64,000 nucleotides of DNA from Didymella arachidicola (lineage: Eukaryota > Ascomycota > Dothideomycetes > Pleosporales > Didymellaceae). Where the stretch lies: assembly GCA_016630955.3 (NCBI GenBank), contig CM049995.1, forward strand, positions 1-64,000, read 5' to 3'. Each line of letters opens with the position of its first letter. The first letter of the stretch is position 1. The notes under the pieces were generated by a model. It was given only the letters and a program-made list of their open reading frames with translations. It had not been told where the DNA came from and did not search any database. The translations under genes and the position numbers were made by a program. Below, piece after piece: positions 30,065-41,872 of the stretch.

Positions 30065-31719
30065 GACGATGGCGGGTCATCGCTCATGCTGGTGTCTTCC
30101 CTCTCCGAGGTGGACGGGTCAGTGTGGATAGTCGATTGTGGGCGGATGCTGCCGGCAGACAGCTGTCCTACATTGAGGCTTCTCTGGCCTGTGGCGGCCC
30201 GCCTTGGTCTCTTTGCTCTGCCAGTGGAAGAGGAGGATGGATAGGAGTTAGTCGTTGTAGGAAGTGATGCGGAAGCCCTGCTATCTCCTTCTTGCCTCTG
30301 GGTGGGAGGCTGGGGAGGCGCTGTCTCCGATGCCTCTAGAGGAGTAGTCTCAGGCTGAAGCGTTGCCTGTCTGAGGGTCTCTTCGACTGTCCTGTAGAGG
30401 TGCTGCTGTGCTATCTTGCCTGCGCGTCGGATAGCCTTCAGCTCGGCTCTTGTAGGCTTGATGCTGTGTCCGTTGACCCGGCGAGGGGCTGCAGGGCAGT
30501 TGGCGTGGCTAGCTGGGTGTGGTCCGTGGCAGTTGGCGCACACGGCTTTGTGGGTGCAGTTGTCCCCGTACGGTCCTTGGTGTCTGTCTGTGCGGTCTCC
30601 ACAGTGCACGCAGCGCGCTACCTGGGTGCATCGGGCAGCGTTACAGTAGCCCTGGCAGCCTGGGTTGTGGCGCTGGATGGTAGGGTGCTTGTTGATCACC
30701 TTGGAGTACTCGCTGATACCAAAAAGGCGGAACGAGCGGACTGGCTCCTTGTAAGAGATGATCCAGGTGGTAAGGCCACGGTGGTTGGCTCCATGTCGTG
30801 AGGCCCTGCAGCTGACCGGCTGCCTGCCTGTTTGCGAGCATACCTCTTCCTCCACTAGCTGGATAGTCGTGGGTAGTTCTGTGCCGTCGAGGGTTCGAAG
30901 GGAACTGGGTACTCCCTGTACTGCGTAGTTGATCCAGCGTTCTGGGACCCTTACCGCGTCTCCGTCTAGTGCTCTCGCTAGAAGTTCCTGGTTTTCTTGG
31001 GTTAGAAGCTGGTCCCGGATAGACTTATTAGCTGGGGTGATCGCCCAGCCTGTTTTGATTGGTGATGCGGCAGGTATGTCCCTCAGGGTGATTCCTCCTA
31101 TGCTCTTGCAAACTGCCTATCTTACCGCAAATGGTGAGGGTTGTTGCAGTCGCATTGTTGGGTTGGAGATGGCTATGAAGATTCGATCGTCTTCTTTGGG
31201 CTTAGCCGACGGACCAGGCCGGGGTTTAGCAGGGATCAGGGGTCGGTTGGCACCCCTATCTGAGATTTGGGGGTCTCTGGCTACGTCCGCCCAAGAGCGG
31301 CGTCCTGACTCTTGGCTCCCGGGGTTGCTGTGATTAGTGTCACTGCTCCAGCGAGAGCTAGGGGGAGAGTTGCTTGGGGAGAGGGAGGTCAGCGCGTGAA
31401 CGACCCTCTGCTGCAGCTCCTGTGCGATCCTGGCTTCTTGCGGGTTAGTGTAGCCCTGTGCGTGTTGATCTACGGCTGCTGCGAAGGCAGTAGTGATGGT
31501 GTTCCATAGCTGGGTAATTTGCTGAGTCTCAGCGATGTGGCGTTGGACGGCATCAGAGACTCGAGGTTTGGGAGCGCCCCCACCGGGGTTCTGGCTGCTC
31601 AGAAGGGGCGCATGGTGCTGCATGTCCTCCTGGGGCCGTCTTGGAGCGCGTGTATACAACTGCTGGGGGATCTCGTAGTCTGGGGACCCTGTGTGCTGGG
31701 AAGAGGGAGACTCTGCCAT
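30058..31719 (-). CDS. LINE copy A ORF1 (Gag-like, CCHC knuckles) with one in-frame TAG
   Basis: 554 codons in one frame, interrupted only by TAG at 31119-31117 (codon 201). N-terminus 'MAESPSSQHTGSPDYEIPQQ' is polar; 'GRRSWADVARD' (about 142) is typical of Tad-like Gag proteins. After the stop come 'GWAITPANKSIRDQLL' and a Cys/His cluster with zinc knuckles ('CVHCGDRTDRHQGPYGDNC', 'CANCHGPHPASHANC'). The same TAG is present in copy C. Either the mother element had it, with readthrough, or both copies descend from one damaged parent. Confidence 0.8.
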
Positions 31720-31865
31720 CCTATTAAGCTCCTTGCGCGTCGCGCAGGGGGCCTAGGCGGACGTTAGAGGTACTCCCAGAGTGGCCGCAGTGAGCCGGAT
31801 CGTTTGCTGTGATTTTTGGGGCTTCTGTGAAGGAAACCCAGAAATCAAAAGATTGGTGTTCGGTG

Positions 31866-31879
31866 CTGGATTGAACGGC
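31866..31879 (-). repeat. 14-bp target sequence at the 5' junction of LINE copy A
   Basis: On the LINE strand this is GCCGTTCAATCCAG, coding (S)-P-F-N-P of the transposase. The identical 14 bp lie at 63312-63325, right after the 3' tail of LINE copy C. Confidence 0.85.
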
Positions 31880-32935
31880 GATAGGCCGGTTGCCTTGAAA
31901 GCTTGAGGTATTGTAGCTTCCTTGAACGAGGCCTCCCAGGCAGCCATAAACATAGGATAGAAGTCTCTTTTTGCTCAAAGAACTGAGCCCTTAGCACATC
32001 TCCATGAAGCCAGCTACCTGGCTTGAGTAGGCTGATGAGAGTGATTTGAACAAAACAACATCGAGAGGCTGACGCGTGTGAGTTGAATGAGGTCGATAGA
32101 TTGCGAGGAGGATTTGATTGCGATCGCAGTACTCAATGAAATCCATCGTGAGATGTGATCTACGGCCATCAAGGGTCAGAAGTCGATAGCTCCGCCCGGC
32201 CTTCGGCTTTGTAGATCGATCAAATACTTGTTTAAACCAAGCTAGGCCTATGTCATTGTTCGTCCAGCCTGAGGATGATGAGGCAAAGTAAGCTCGGTGA
32301 TCATTGGGATTGAAAGCTTGCAGCCAGCTATCTTGTATTGAGCCAGAGGCTGACTGATAGATGATAGCCGGCTCAAGGTGAGATTCATCAGCGCATATAC
32401 AGGCCAGCAGCGATGTCCACTCCCGTGAGCCATCCTGGATATGAGCATTGACCTTCCCCTCCTTATATAGCCTCCTACTATATACCCGCTTTGAGCAAGT
32501 GAGTACTCCTAGCATGGAGCCCTTCTCATCCATATTGTACGTATTACGAGGCTCTATATTGTACTGGCTGAGCTTGCTACGTAGGAGCTCGAAGTAGAGG
32601 CTATACTTTGACTGAGAGTCAGCCTGGTGGCGTGAGCGATCGATGCCGGTGGCCCAGCGTAAGACTTGCTCTACCTGGTGACGCTGGATGAAGCGATCAA
32701 GCAAGTGTAAGCCAAGCTCTATTCTGGCTACCTGTGAGCCAAAATTACGTATCATAGCTCGTGTGGGTGGTAAGCCTCGCTCAGTAAGCTGATTGATATG
32801 TAGTAGAAGCTCATACTCCTGCTGAGGTTGGAGCGCTTGCTGGTTTTGAGCCTTCGTATCGCGAGAGGCTGAAATGCCTTGGTGCCTTCGCTATTTACAA
32901 GTCTGGGCACTATCTAGGGCTGGCTGTGTATGGGT
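31866..32935 (-). pseudogene. N-terminal and core part of a decayed DDE transposase, cut by LINE copy A
   Basis: From about 32900 downward: decayed DNA-binding region, then 'YNMDEKGSMLGV', 'LTLDGRRSHLTMDFIEYC' and 'TRQPLDVVLF' (catalytic Asp residues kept, neighbours changed), stop and frame change near 31990, then 'KEATIPQAFKATGLSPFNP' up to the LINE junction at 31866. The gene has more damage than the C-half on the other side of the LINE (25045-25779), but resembles in decay and in junction sequence the C-half at 63312. No terminal repeat was found. Confidence 0.75.
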
Positions 32936-33049
32936 TTTAGAATGGTGAGGCGCTAGATCCCCTTTTCGGAAACCATCATTTTCCTGGTCCAGTGTCCGCA
33001 ACTTCTGGACGCAGGAACACACGTACAGCGACTACAAAAGAGACCCTCC

Positions 33050-34862
33050 TCATGTAGTCCTATCAGTGATTCGGCAGAAAACGTTTTTCTGCTTGACGAA
33101 CCAAACATTATCGCAAACCAATTCCTGCCCAGCTTTTTCAAGCTGAAATTCAAAATTGCATACAAGTTCCGGAACCAAGACCGAGATCTCGAGAAGACTA
33201 ATATTCTTGCCAATACAGGTACGCGAGCCGTGGCCAAATGGCATCCAGAGATGTTCCATACGCTGGAGTTGTTCTGGGGAGCTCTCGAGCCAGCGCTCTG
33301 GTCTGAACATGGCCGCGTCCGGACCGTAGACATCAGAGCTATAGTGCGCTACCCACGAGTTAACCCCGACGGAACACTAGGTTGAAGTCAGCCTTTCCTT
33401 TTAGACTTATACGTATGAGACTTACACCTTCAGGTACATAGTATCCCGCAATCATGGCACCGCCTTTTGGAGTGGTACGCGCCATTGGCAAACCCGTAGC
33501 AGGATGCATCCTCAATGCCTCCTTGACTACAGCCTGCAGATACGGCATCTTTTGCGCTTCTTTGAAAGTAACCGGCGAAGATGCTTCCCCACTGGCTACT
33601 TTTGCATCTATCTCGTCTCGTAACTGCCAGAGAGTTAGTCCTGTGCTGTAACGTTCGATTGGCCCTTGCTTTCTACCTTGTACAGGGTAGCAGGATTCTT
33701 TATCAGAAACCACATGATTGCAGTGAGGCTTATACCCGTAGTGTCACTGCCCGCGCCAATATTCATGCCGCAGGCCTGCAATACGTCGGCCATGGTGAAA
33801 AATCCCGGATTTGCTTCATGCTTCTCCAGAACCTTGGCGAGAAAATCATCGCTTGGTACTGCCTTCTGTTGAACGCCTTTCACCGCTTCTTGCCGCGCCT
33901 TGATCTGTTTGCTTGCGAAGTTGAGTAGAGTGTCTTGGCCATTACCGCCGCGTCCAAATTTCGCAAGGAACTGTTGGATAGCGAAAAAGAGGGGGTGCAG
34001 CTCATGGTAGACCCCGACATGGCTGCCGTACACTTGCACTTCGTGCAATGTTCGGAAGATTCCAAGTGAATCGTTCCCGGTGTCTAAGAAGCCAAAGCGT
34101 TTAGCCAACTGCCTACGTAAGTTTTCATGACGATCTACCTTGTCCTAAGACTGCGTACTTACAGTGATAGAAGCGATAAGGTCAAATGCATAGCATTGGA
34201 GCCAGTGATGAAGATTAATGACGACGCCCTTCTTTGCAAATTCCCGAAAGCGCTCCTTGATCAGAGCCGCACATTCATGTACGGCGGGCTCATAGTTAAC
34301 GAGTGTAGACATAGAGTACAAGGAAGCTAGTTTGCGTCGGTCTTGTCCGTGCCTTTGAGAATCATGATCCGAGAAGAGGTTCGGGGCACCTGGAAGGGCG
34401 AATGTAGAGTACCATAATGACTTCATAGCGGTATCAGTGGACCGTGATTATAGATATAAGGTAGAGTATTAATGATATACCATACCTTAGTGAAATGTGT
34501 ACTGTGGCCATAGATCGTTTTGATAGCTCCTGGATCGCTGACGCTAAACTCATTTGGCGCAATCCGAACTATGGGGCCTAGAGAATCTGAGTATAGGTAC
34601 TACGGATACTGCAAGGTGAATGGATCTTACCATATTGCCTGTGGAGCTCGATATTTTCTATGTGGAATTGCCGGTTCCAAATTCGCTTCAAGTACCAGAG
34701 CCGTGAAAACTGGGCGAAGAATGGACCCGGGATTTTGTGCTTCTTGGGCGAATATGCATGGAACAAAGAACGAAATACAAGAAGAAGTATCGTAGTGGCT
34801 GAAACTATGAAGCCGGGAGAGAGAGCAATAAATTTGGGAGTTTCAGTGGTTTGTACTAACAT
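33050..34862 (-). CDS. Cytochrome P450, pisatin-demethylase-like, six exons, intact
   Basis: CDS is complement(join(33050..33376, 33426..33623, 33677..34108, 34163..34420, 34486..34577, 34631..34862)), 512 aa. All five introns are 49-65 bp, begin GT, end AG, and keep the frame. A membrane anchor lies at residues 15-33, then the Pro-rich hinge 'KIPGPFF'. The I-helix has 'GAGSDTT' (312-318), the K-helix 'EALR' (373-376), and the heme loop 'FGHGSRTCIG' (451-460) with the iron ligand Cys458. The N-terminal half ('VRIAPNEFSVSDP', 'RKLASLYSM') is like fungal pisatin demethylase and related P450s; substrate is unknown. It would sit in the ER and use an NADPH reductase. It is an intact host-type gene amid transposons. 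Confidence 0.88.
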
Positions 34863-35184
34863 GATGGTAATATATATGTTGAGTTGTGACGTTCAGGACT
34901 CTGTGATTCACGTGGTAAGTGACAGAAGAAAAATGAACCAAGTGGTGAGTATGTTTTATTTCAATAGGAGTTAATTGTCTCATGGAAAATCAGGAGAGCG
35001 TGCGGGGTGCCATACGGAAAGCCGTGGCCAGAGACGGGGTGGGGCTAACGGAGGGTTTGCTCAACTCCGCACCGGCTCTAGAACTACCTCCAGACCGGCT
35101 CTACCGTCGAAACTCTGCCTAGGATTGCTCCTAAAATGGTTGGTCATCACGTTCCCCACCGAATGTTGTATATTATCATCTAAA
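34863..35184. other. Intergenic, upstream of the P450
   Basis: Should contain the P450 promoter. No clear TATA box or other gene is seen; the Copia LTR begins at 35185. Confidence 0.4.
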
Positions 35185-35315
35185 TGTTGGGGACGAGAGA
35201 GTGAGAACTAGGCTAATTCTAATAACTACAACTACGAAATGTTATACATACCCCTGCGTAGAGGTGTGATCTGCAAGCACATGATGTAAGACACGTGAGA
35301 GGTAAGTAGAGGTCA
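35185..35315 (-). repeat. Probable Copia LTR (131 bp)
   Basis: TGTTGGGG...GGTCA on the plus strand (TG...CA on both strands), directly next to a run of 22 C (35319-35340), which on the element's strand is a purine-only tract GAGAGG(n) suited to prime plus-strand synthesis. No second LTR was found. Confidence 0.5.
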
Positions 35316-36535
35316 ACTCCCCCCCCCCCCCCCCCCCCCCTCTCTGCCCAGCTTGAAGTGTATATGGATAGCTGTAAAAGGTATGCTGGCCAAGAAAGGT
35401 AATAACTGGGCAGTATTATACTGTCATGGAGAAAAAAGAATGTGCGTCGGTACCACTTCGACATGTCTTCTGAGAGCCCGTCGCCAATACTACGAGTCTC
35501 CTTTTCTAGTTGAGAAGCGATATCCTGGAGGCCTAACTGGCGCATGAATTCGCGGTGTTTTTGTCGAGGGAGAATCTGTGTGAACCCATCAGCAGTCATT
35601 TTAGCTGCAGGTACCCAAAATACATCGAGCTGTCCGGCTTCAACTTCATGGCGAACCCAAAGGCGCTGAATGTTGACGTGCTTCATCCGGGTCTGATACC
35701 TGTCGGGTTGTCTGGTGACGACGCCAACCGTCTGCTGGTTGTCGCAGTAAAGTGTAGTGAGAAGTCCCGAGTCAAAGTGTACGCCATCGAGGAAAAATTC
35801 CCACGCTCTTAGTTCGGTAGACGCATGTCCTAGAGCCACAGTCTCAGCTTCAGTGGTCGATTTCGTGGCTGCGCGCTGTATACTTGATTTCCAGTCAATG
35901 AGCATGCCGTCGAGCATGAAGACGTGGCCTTCAGAGCTTCGGAGTGTGTCTGGTTCATCGGCGAATGAAGCATCAGGGGCATCAGAGGCATCAGAGGCAT
36001 CAGAGGCATCAGAGGCATCAGAGGCATCAGAGGCACCATAGAATGCTGGAGCAGTGATGCTATCCGTACTGTAGAACGTGCCGGAATCAATCTTGCGGCC
36101 GTCGGCGAGTATAGCAAGTTTCTGTGTGCCTATGACATATCGCCAGACGTGCGTAGCAGCTGTGAGGTGCTTCTGGCCAGATTTTGTAGATGTCGACGAG
36201 GTATGCGTGCGATCCAACTAGCTGTTTGTATAGCTTAGTGCGAGCCTCATTGGGTGCTTCGGTAGACTTTGGAAGCCAGTTTTGTCTCAATGGGATGCCT
36301 GGGTAGATGGTCCTAGATGCCGGCCGAAACTTGAAGTTGGCGGCAACCTTGTCGATGAACGGGTCTTGGATAAACCAGATACGATGCGTGTTCCAGTCTC
36401 AGACGACGCGTATACTGAGGAATCACTTGAGTTGGTCGAGTTTTTTGAAATTGTAGGTCTTCAGTAGGTCTTCCTCAAACTGTTGGTGTACGTGCAGATT
36501 GCTCGGGTGTACGAGGATGACAATGTCGTCTCGCT
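35316..36535 (-). pseudogene. 5'-truncated Ty1/Copia polyprotein (end of RT and RNase H)
   Basis: At 36535-36425 the minus strand reads 'DDIVILVHPSNLHVHQQFEE', the YVDD-region of Copia RT. 'PGIPLRQNWLPKSTEAP' and 'YKQLVGSHAYL' follow with stops and a frame change, then 'LIDWKSSIQRAATKSTTEAE', 'LYCDNQQTV', and 'HVNIQRLWVRHEVEAGQLDV', the Copia RNase H. In between, a (GCATCAGAG)n run at 35966-36037 gives an Ala-Ser-Asp repeat. Gag, protease and integrase are missing, and the 5' break lies against the coding sequence of the unknown gene at 36536. Confidence 0.75.
35966..36037. repeat. 9-bp microsatellite (GCATCAGAG)n within Copia RNase H
   Basis: About eight units, in frame on the minus strand as Asp-Ala-Ser repeats, so length changes keep the frame. 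Confidence 0.85.
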
Positions 36536-37283
36536 GGGCACAGGCGAGCCGGGCCCGAGCAACTACGACGTCTCGACGAGCGATTGTCGCAGTCTGCGCA
36601 AGAACGGCGCGCTGCGTCGCATCCGCGACCTGGTCCTCGAGAGGACGCGCGACCGGACGGTGCAGCGCGCCTGCAAGAGCGTCGCGCTGGCCGGCAAGGT
36701 CCTCAGCCGCATCCACAGGCTCAACGTGAACTTCGACGGCCCCGAACCGCGACTCGACGACACCATGATACCCGAGCTGACGCTGAGGTCACAGGCCGAC
36801 CCTGCTCTCGCCCCGAAAATCGATGTGGTAGCGCGCCGCATGGTCGCGTCGCTCTTCTACTTGGAGCTCGACGACGCTGTGCTCCCGCAGTGGCGCAACG
36901 GTAGGTACGCGTTCCGTGGGTACGTCCGATGCTCGGTACGACGCGGTGATGCTGCGCTCGCGGCGCTGCTGCGCAAGCTGTCCAGCAGCCACGGTAGGTT
37001 TCTTGTCGGCGACTGGGCCGTCTCGAACGCCTCAGACACATTGTGCATTGGTGCAGATGGCAACTTCTGCCTACCGCTCGACGTAGAGGCAAAGGACAGG
37101 TTCGCCATCACCCTGCAGCTGGCGGACGAGGAAGATTGCAGCGACATCAGCGGCTCGCCGTTCTCGGTGCGAAAGCTCGTCGCCGCGCAGGGGCTTGATG
37201 CGGCGTTTGGCCGGCCCGACCACCGCAAGCGCAAGAGAGCAGGTGAGGAGGAGTGGTCGTCGAACAAAAGGCGGCGCACGTAG
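36536..37283 (+). CDS. Unrecognised GC-rich gene, 5'-truncated by Copia
   Basis: An open frame runs through to 37283. The first possible ATG is at 36483, but 36483-36535 is the reverse strand of Copia RT, so the original N-terminus is lost. What remains is about 248 residues: a basic helical part ('RTVQRACKSVALAGKVLSRI'), a compact middle ('ALAALLRKLSSSHGRFLVGD'), and a C-terminal bipartite nuclear signal ('HRKRKRAGEEEWSSNKRRRT'). High GC, strong codon bias and the absence of stops suggest recent function, unlike the AT-rich relics around it. I do not recognise the family. A fused start at 36483 could still make a protein of 266 aa. Confidence 0.5.
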
Positions 37284-37735
37284 CGCCTATGACTCCGTCT
37301 GTTGCATCGTCTTGCTGCTCCATTCCTGTGTCCAATCTAGCGTGCATGGCCATTCCTTTTCTCTTCCCTACGTGTCTGCTATCGGTACCTTTGTTCTTAG
37401 GCGATGTACTGGAGGCCCAAGTCGCCTACTTTTGGATGCTCAAGACCCTGCGATAGTTGTAGGCTCCAGTGTGTATGTATGCAAAACTGATTGCACGTCG
37501 CTTGTATTGTCATGTTCCTTACCACGAGTTTCATCTTGCATGCATCCCGCCCGATCTGTGCTCGTGACGCATGTTCCAAATAGACCACACAACGCACGCG
37601 TTGCGTCAGACGCTGGACACTCTGCTGGACGGAGTTGAGTGACTCGGAGACACCTTTTGCGAAGCAATGACGGTGCACTGGTAAAGACTTGGGTTGAGAT
37701 CGCTTCCAGCTGGCATGAGTTATGGTGGTTTACTT
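37284..37735. other. Intergenic
   Basis: No gene or repeat recognised; short overlapping ORFs only. Confidence 0.4.
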
Positions 37736-37737
37736 TA

Positions 37738-38421
37738 ACGTGTTCCACCAGTAAGCTGGCCACACCAGTAAGCTGGCCACCCCACCCAACTTAACGCGAC
37801 TCAGCTTGCGCCAACAATTATGACTCGACAATAACGTCCTAAGCAGACCTCTTGTGAAGGTAGATTAAGTCTTGCGATAGTCTCTTATCAGAATAACCCA
37901 CGTCAATCACTCCGCGGGCTTGCAACAGCGTACGAGGTCCCAAGATCGACTCTGCAGACGCGTCTTCGCGGTATCCAGCCACGACTAGAGACAGTCTCTG
38001 TCAACCGCAAGCTATTAACTACTGAAGAGCAGTCTCTCGTGCAGTGGATCCTAGACCTTGATCGACGAGGATTTCCACCCCAGATCATCGACGTACGACG
38101 TATGGCAGACGCTCTACTCGCTAGCCGCGGCCAAGATCCTCCTCCTCCACCTGTAGGCAAGAACTGGGTGTCGCGCTTTGTCAACAGCCAGCCTGAGCTA
38201 CAGACAAAGTGGAATAGGAAGTTCCACAGTCAGCGCGCTTACTGCGAGGATCCTGTCGCTATCGCAGCGTGGTTCAAGCTCGTAGATGAGACGCGGCAGA
38301 CCTATGGGATACTAGACGCAGACACGTACAACTTTGATGAGACTGGCTTTATGATGGGCGTCGCAGCGACGTCTAAAGTAGTCACGAGCTCAGATACAGC
38401 AGGTCGCGCTACTGTTATACA
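37738..38421 (+). pseudogene. Transposon E3, left end and transposase N-half
   Basis: The left terminal repeat holds two copies of CCAGTAAGCTGGCCAC separated by one base (37748-37780), the first nearly directly after TTTAACG. The transposase reads from ATG 37820 with an in-frame TAA (CAA expected, fifth codon), the helix-turn-helix 'SLRGLATAYEVPRSTLQTR', 'VGKNWVSRFVNSQPELQTKW' and the first catalytic block 'YNFDETGFMMGV', stopping at 'GRATVIQ' near 38421. There the sequence changes to the 3' end of a LINE on the opposite strand. The second and third catalytic blocks and the right end are missing. Confidence 0.75.
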
Positions 38422-39260
38422 GCGCTCGGCGTCGTCTGCGTATCTCTGATCCCCTCTTGCCCAAGGATCTGCGTCTGCTCCATATACTCGATGGCTTTGG
38501 TGGCTAGCTGCGGCGTGCTCAGGATGGTCCTGAGGCTGTGTCGTCCGGATAGGTTGGCGAAGATGCGGTTCCGGAGGTCCTTGTGCTTGCTGCAACGGAG
38601 GAGGACGTGGGCGACAGTCTGTCGCCTCTCTCCACAGCTGCAGCGGGGGCTAGTGATGTCCGGAACGTGTCGATTGAAGAGGAAGTCGTTGAGACCGATC
38701 TTCTCGGTCCGCAGCTGCACCAGCAGCGCGCTCTCCCGCTTGCTGAGCCTTTCGTGGAGCTGCAGCACCTTCTTGGTGGGCACTGGCGTGTGCCTGTATG
38801 TCGCGCGGCCTTTCTTCTCCTCTCTCCAGGCGCTGATCCAGGCTGTCTCTGCTTGCGTCTTGCACCACCGTCTGAGCGTTGTTCTGAGCGGGTATAGCTG
38901 TGGAGGCGGGTCTGCTGGCTGCTGTCTGCGGCCGTTCTCTCTCCATCCGGTGGCTTCCTTGGCAGCCTGGTCGGCGGCCTCGTTTCCGGGTATGCCCACG
39001 TGGGCGGGTATCCATCGGACAGTCACCGAGTATCCTTTGTCCTGGAGCTCCAGGACCTGTTGCGCGATGTCTGCGAGGATGTACGCTCCTGATCGCCCTT
39101 CTGCCTTGGCGATGGACCAGATGGCGGCCTGGTTGTCTGTGTATATGGCTATCTGTTTTCGTTCGCCATTCCTGTCTGCATACTCCTGCGCGATCTGCAG
39201 TGCTAGGCTGATGCCTTGCAGCTCCGCTGCGTATACTGTGGACAGTGTGTCTGAGCCCAT
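38415..39260 (-). pseudogene. RNase H and C-terminal part of LINE D
   Basis: Open for 281 codons. Contains 'AAELQGISLALQIAQEY', 'IYTDNQAAIWSI', 'VRWIPAHVGIPGNEAADQAA' (RNase H catalytic blocks) and a C-terminal 'RCSCGERRQTVAHVLLRC' cluster. The first RNase H Asp block ('IYTDGSG', about 39345) lies upstream in the same frame. It has no function alone. Confidence 0.8.
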
Positions 39261-41872
39261 GTGTACAGAGCGTGTCTGTTGTATCGATGGGCATACTGCT
39301 GCAGATCCGATCTCGTCTTCGATGCCGCTGCCATCTGTATAGATGCTGAGGCTCTTGTCTGTTGCGCTTTCTTAATCATGGCGTTCGCGGGCCTTGTTGG
39401 CGTCGCTGTCGATGTAGAGATGTGGCCCTCGCTGCCACGGCGGTGTGATGAACTGGGGGATGGGCTCTTGCTTGTCAAGATCGCGCACCTGCTTGTTCCT
39501 TAGTGCCTTGTAAGCTTTTTGCTAGGGGCTTTTGTGTGCCCTGTAGTTCTTGTTAATAACCACTGGTACCGGTTCGCGTGGTTCGTAGCACGCAGTCTGC
39601 GCGATGGCTCTCGACGAAGAGAGTCAAGTGACGACGTCCGCGTTGTGCTTCTAGATCTGCTGCTTGATAGGAAGGAGGAATGTCTCTACGTCGAGCGCGA
39701 CCCTTGATGTCGCTCTGTAGGCGCCGCATATGCTTCTTACTGCTCTTGCTTAGATACTGCGCAGGGCGTTGACCGTCTTGTGCGTGTAGCCGCGCTTCTT
39801 GTCGTTGAGGTTGGCGTTGGACCAGATAGAGCACGCGTACATCATCTGTGGCAGCGCGATGGCTTCGTACAGTCTGCGCATGTCTTGCAGCCGGACGCCC
39901 TAGGTAGAGCTGCCCAGGCTACTTAGCGTGTACACTGTGCGAGTTGCCTTTTGTCTGATCGTCTCTACATGCTCTCTCTACTTCAGCTTGGTGTCAAGGG
40001 TTAGGCCTAGGTATTTGCACGTTGGTGACGGCTTTATCTCTCCCCACTCTGTCTAGATGGACGTGTTAATGTTGATGCGTTTGCGCGATCTTGTGAAGTA
40101 AGTCAGCTAAAACTTGTTGGGAGCAAAGACCAAGGCGTGTGTGGTTGCCTATTGCTATGCCTTCTCTAGTGCGTTGCCTAGTATCTCGCACGTTCGTTCT
40201 GTGGTTTTTCCCTAAGCGAGGATGGCCACGTTATTAATGTATCCTGTGGACATAGCGTCTGTCTGCTTGTTGCACTAGTCGACCAAGTCTGTGTTGTACA
40301 GGATATAGAGCAGAGGGGAGAGGGGCGATCCTTAGGGAATGCCTGTGTTAATTGCGTATTCTTAGGATTTGAATCTGTCGACCAGGATATGGGTGTGCCT
40401 GTTGCTTAAGAAGCTTGCTATCCAGCGCACTGTGTTCTTATCGACCTTCCGCTTCCGCAGATTGTGCAGCAGCCGCTTGTGAGATATATTGTCGAAGGCT
40501 CCAGACACGTCTAGCAGCAGGAGACTAGCCACCTGGCCGTCTTTGCCGTTGTTCCACTGTTTATAGATCTTCGCTGTGACAGCGTGCAGTGCGTGTTCAG
40601 TGGACCGATGCTTCCTTCCACCCATGTAAGTTGGCGGAAGCACGTGGTGGGCCTCGATGTAGTAGCTTAGTCTCCGTGCCACCACCGCCTCTATAACCTT
40701 GCCGATGGTGTTAAGCAGTGCGATAGGCCGGTATGCTTTAGGTACTGCGTAGTTGGCTTTACTAGGTTTGCGCAGGACTGCTGTAATAGAGGCTCGGAAC
40801 GAGACTGGGCAGTAGCCTAGCCGTAGGCTTTAGTTGAAGATTCTCGTCAGGTAGGCTGCAATTAGATCGACCCCGGCTTGCAGCGCTTTGTTTATAATGC
40901 TATCCGGCCCTAGAGCTTTAAGGGGCGATGCCGCTTATATTGCTGTGCGCACCTCCTTTTCCTTAATCGGCGGCGTGTTAATCTAGCTGCTGTACGCAGC
41001 ATGCTCTATGTCTTCTAAGTCTGCTTTAGGTAGCGTTAGAAAGAAGACATCTTAAAACAGCTTAGCTTTGTCTGCAGGGTTAATAAATTCTTATTATGTG
41101 TTAGGGTAGTGTATTATTAGTATAGATCTAGTAGACTAGTCGCGCCTTATGCGTGCCTACTTTGCTAGCTTCTACAGCGCGTCTAGAGACTTAGATGCCT
41201 GCTTAATACGGTCTCTGTGTGCTTAACGCAGTGCTTTTCTTATTATTCTTGCTTTATAGTTCCTTGCGGCGCGGTACGCTTCCTATGTCTCTTCTATGTA
41301 GTGTCTACTGTGTGCTCTCTTTAGCTGTTTTATCTTAGCTAGCACCGCTCTGCATTCCTTAGTCTATCCCTCGCGTGTGTAAGTAGAGGGATAAGTCTTA
41401 GGCACTGCTTTGTGTGTTGCGTCCTAGATTGCTGCAGTTACCTTAGTTATGTAGGAGTCGAGCGCTGTCTTTATAAGTAGCCTTTAAAAGGGAGGTAGAG
41501 AGCGCTAACGTGCTCTTATATACTGCTTCTTATCTAGTCTTTTCTAGTCTTTCTATAGCTTCTTCTTAAGACGTTTTACTATAAGATCTAGCGTTGTACT
41601 TAAAGGTAGATAATCTAAGTTATAGTCTAGGCTTCTATCTACTTTAATTTTAATAACTTACTTAATTAGCCCTGTTGTTATAAGGCACATATTAATTGTA
41701 GACTATAATCTACCTTCTTTATATATTACTATACCTAGCAGAAGAGTATTATAGAGCGTAAAGTCCCCTATAATATCTATTAGATCTTCTAATTCTAGAT
41801 TAGTAACTTCTCTATTTAGCCCTCCCTATAGGGGGTAGTGCAGATTAAAGTTACTAAGTAGCACTTAACGTA

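Larger units (their letters stand above)
25781..31865 (-). mobile_element. LINE copy A, full length (non-LTR retrotransposon)
   Basis: 5' end at CACCGAACACC (31865), 3' end in a (CCAA)n tail (25781-25800) rather than poly(A). It carries ORF1 and ORF2 whose products are identical to those of copy C on the opposite strand. It lies between two transposase pieces at the same codon position. Confidence 0.9.

Noticed and set aside
35319..35340. Run of 22 C as a possible sequencing artefact
   Set aside because: It sits directly at the LTR boundary as a purine tract on the Copia strand, so it is better explained as part of that tract; exact length may still be uncertain.
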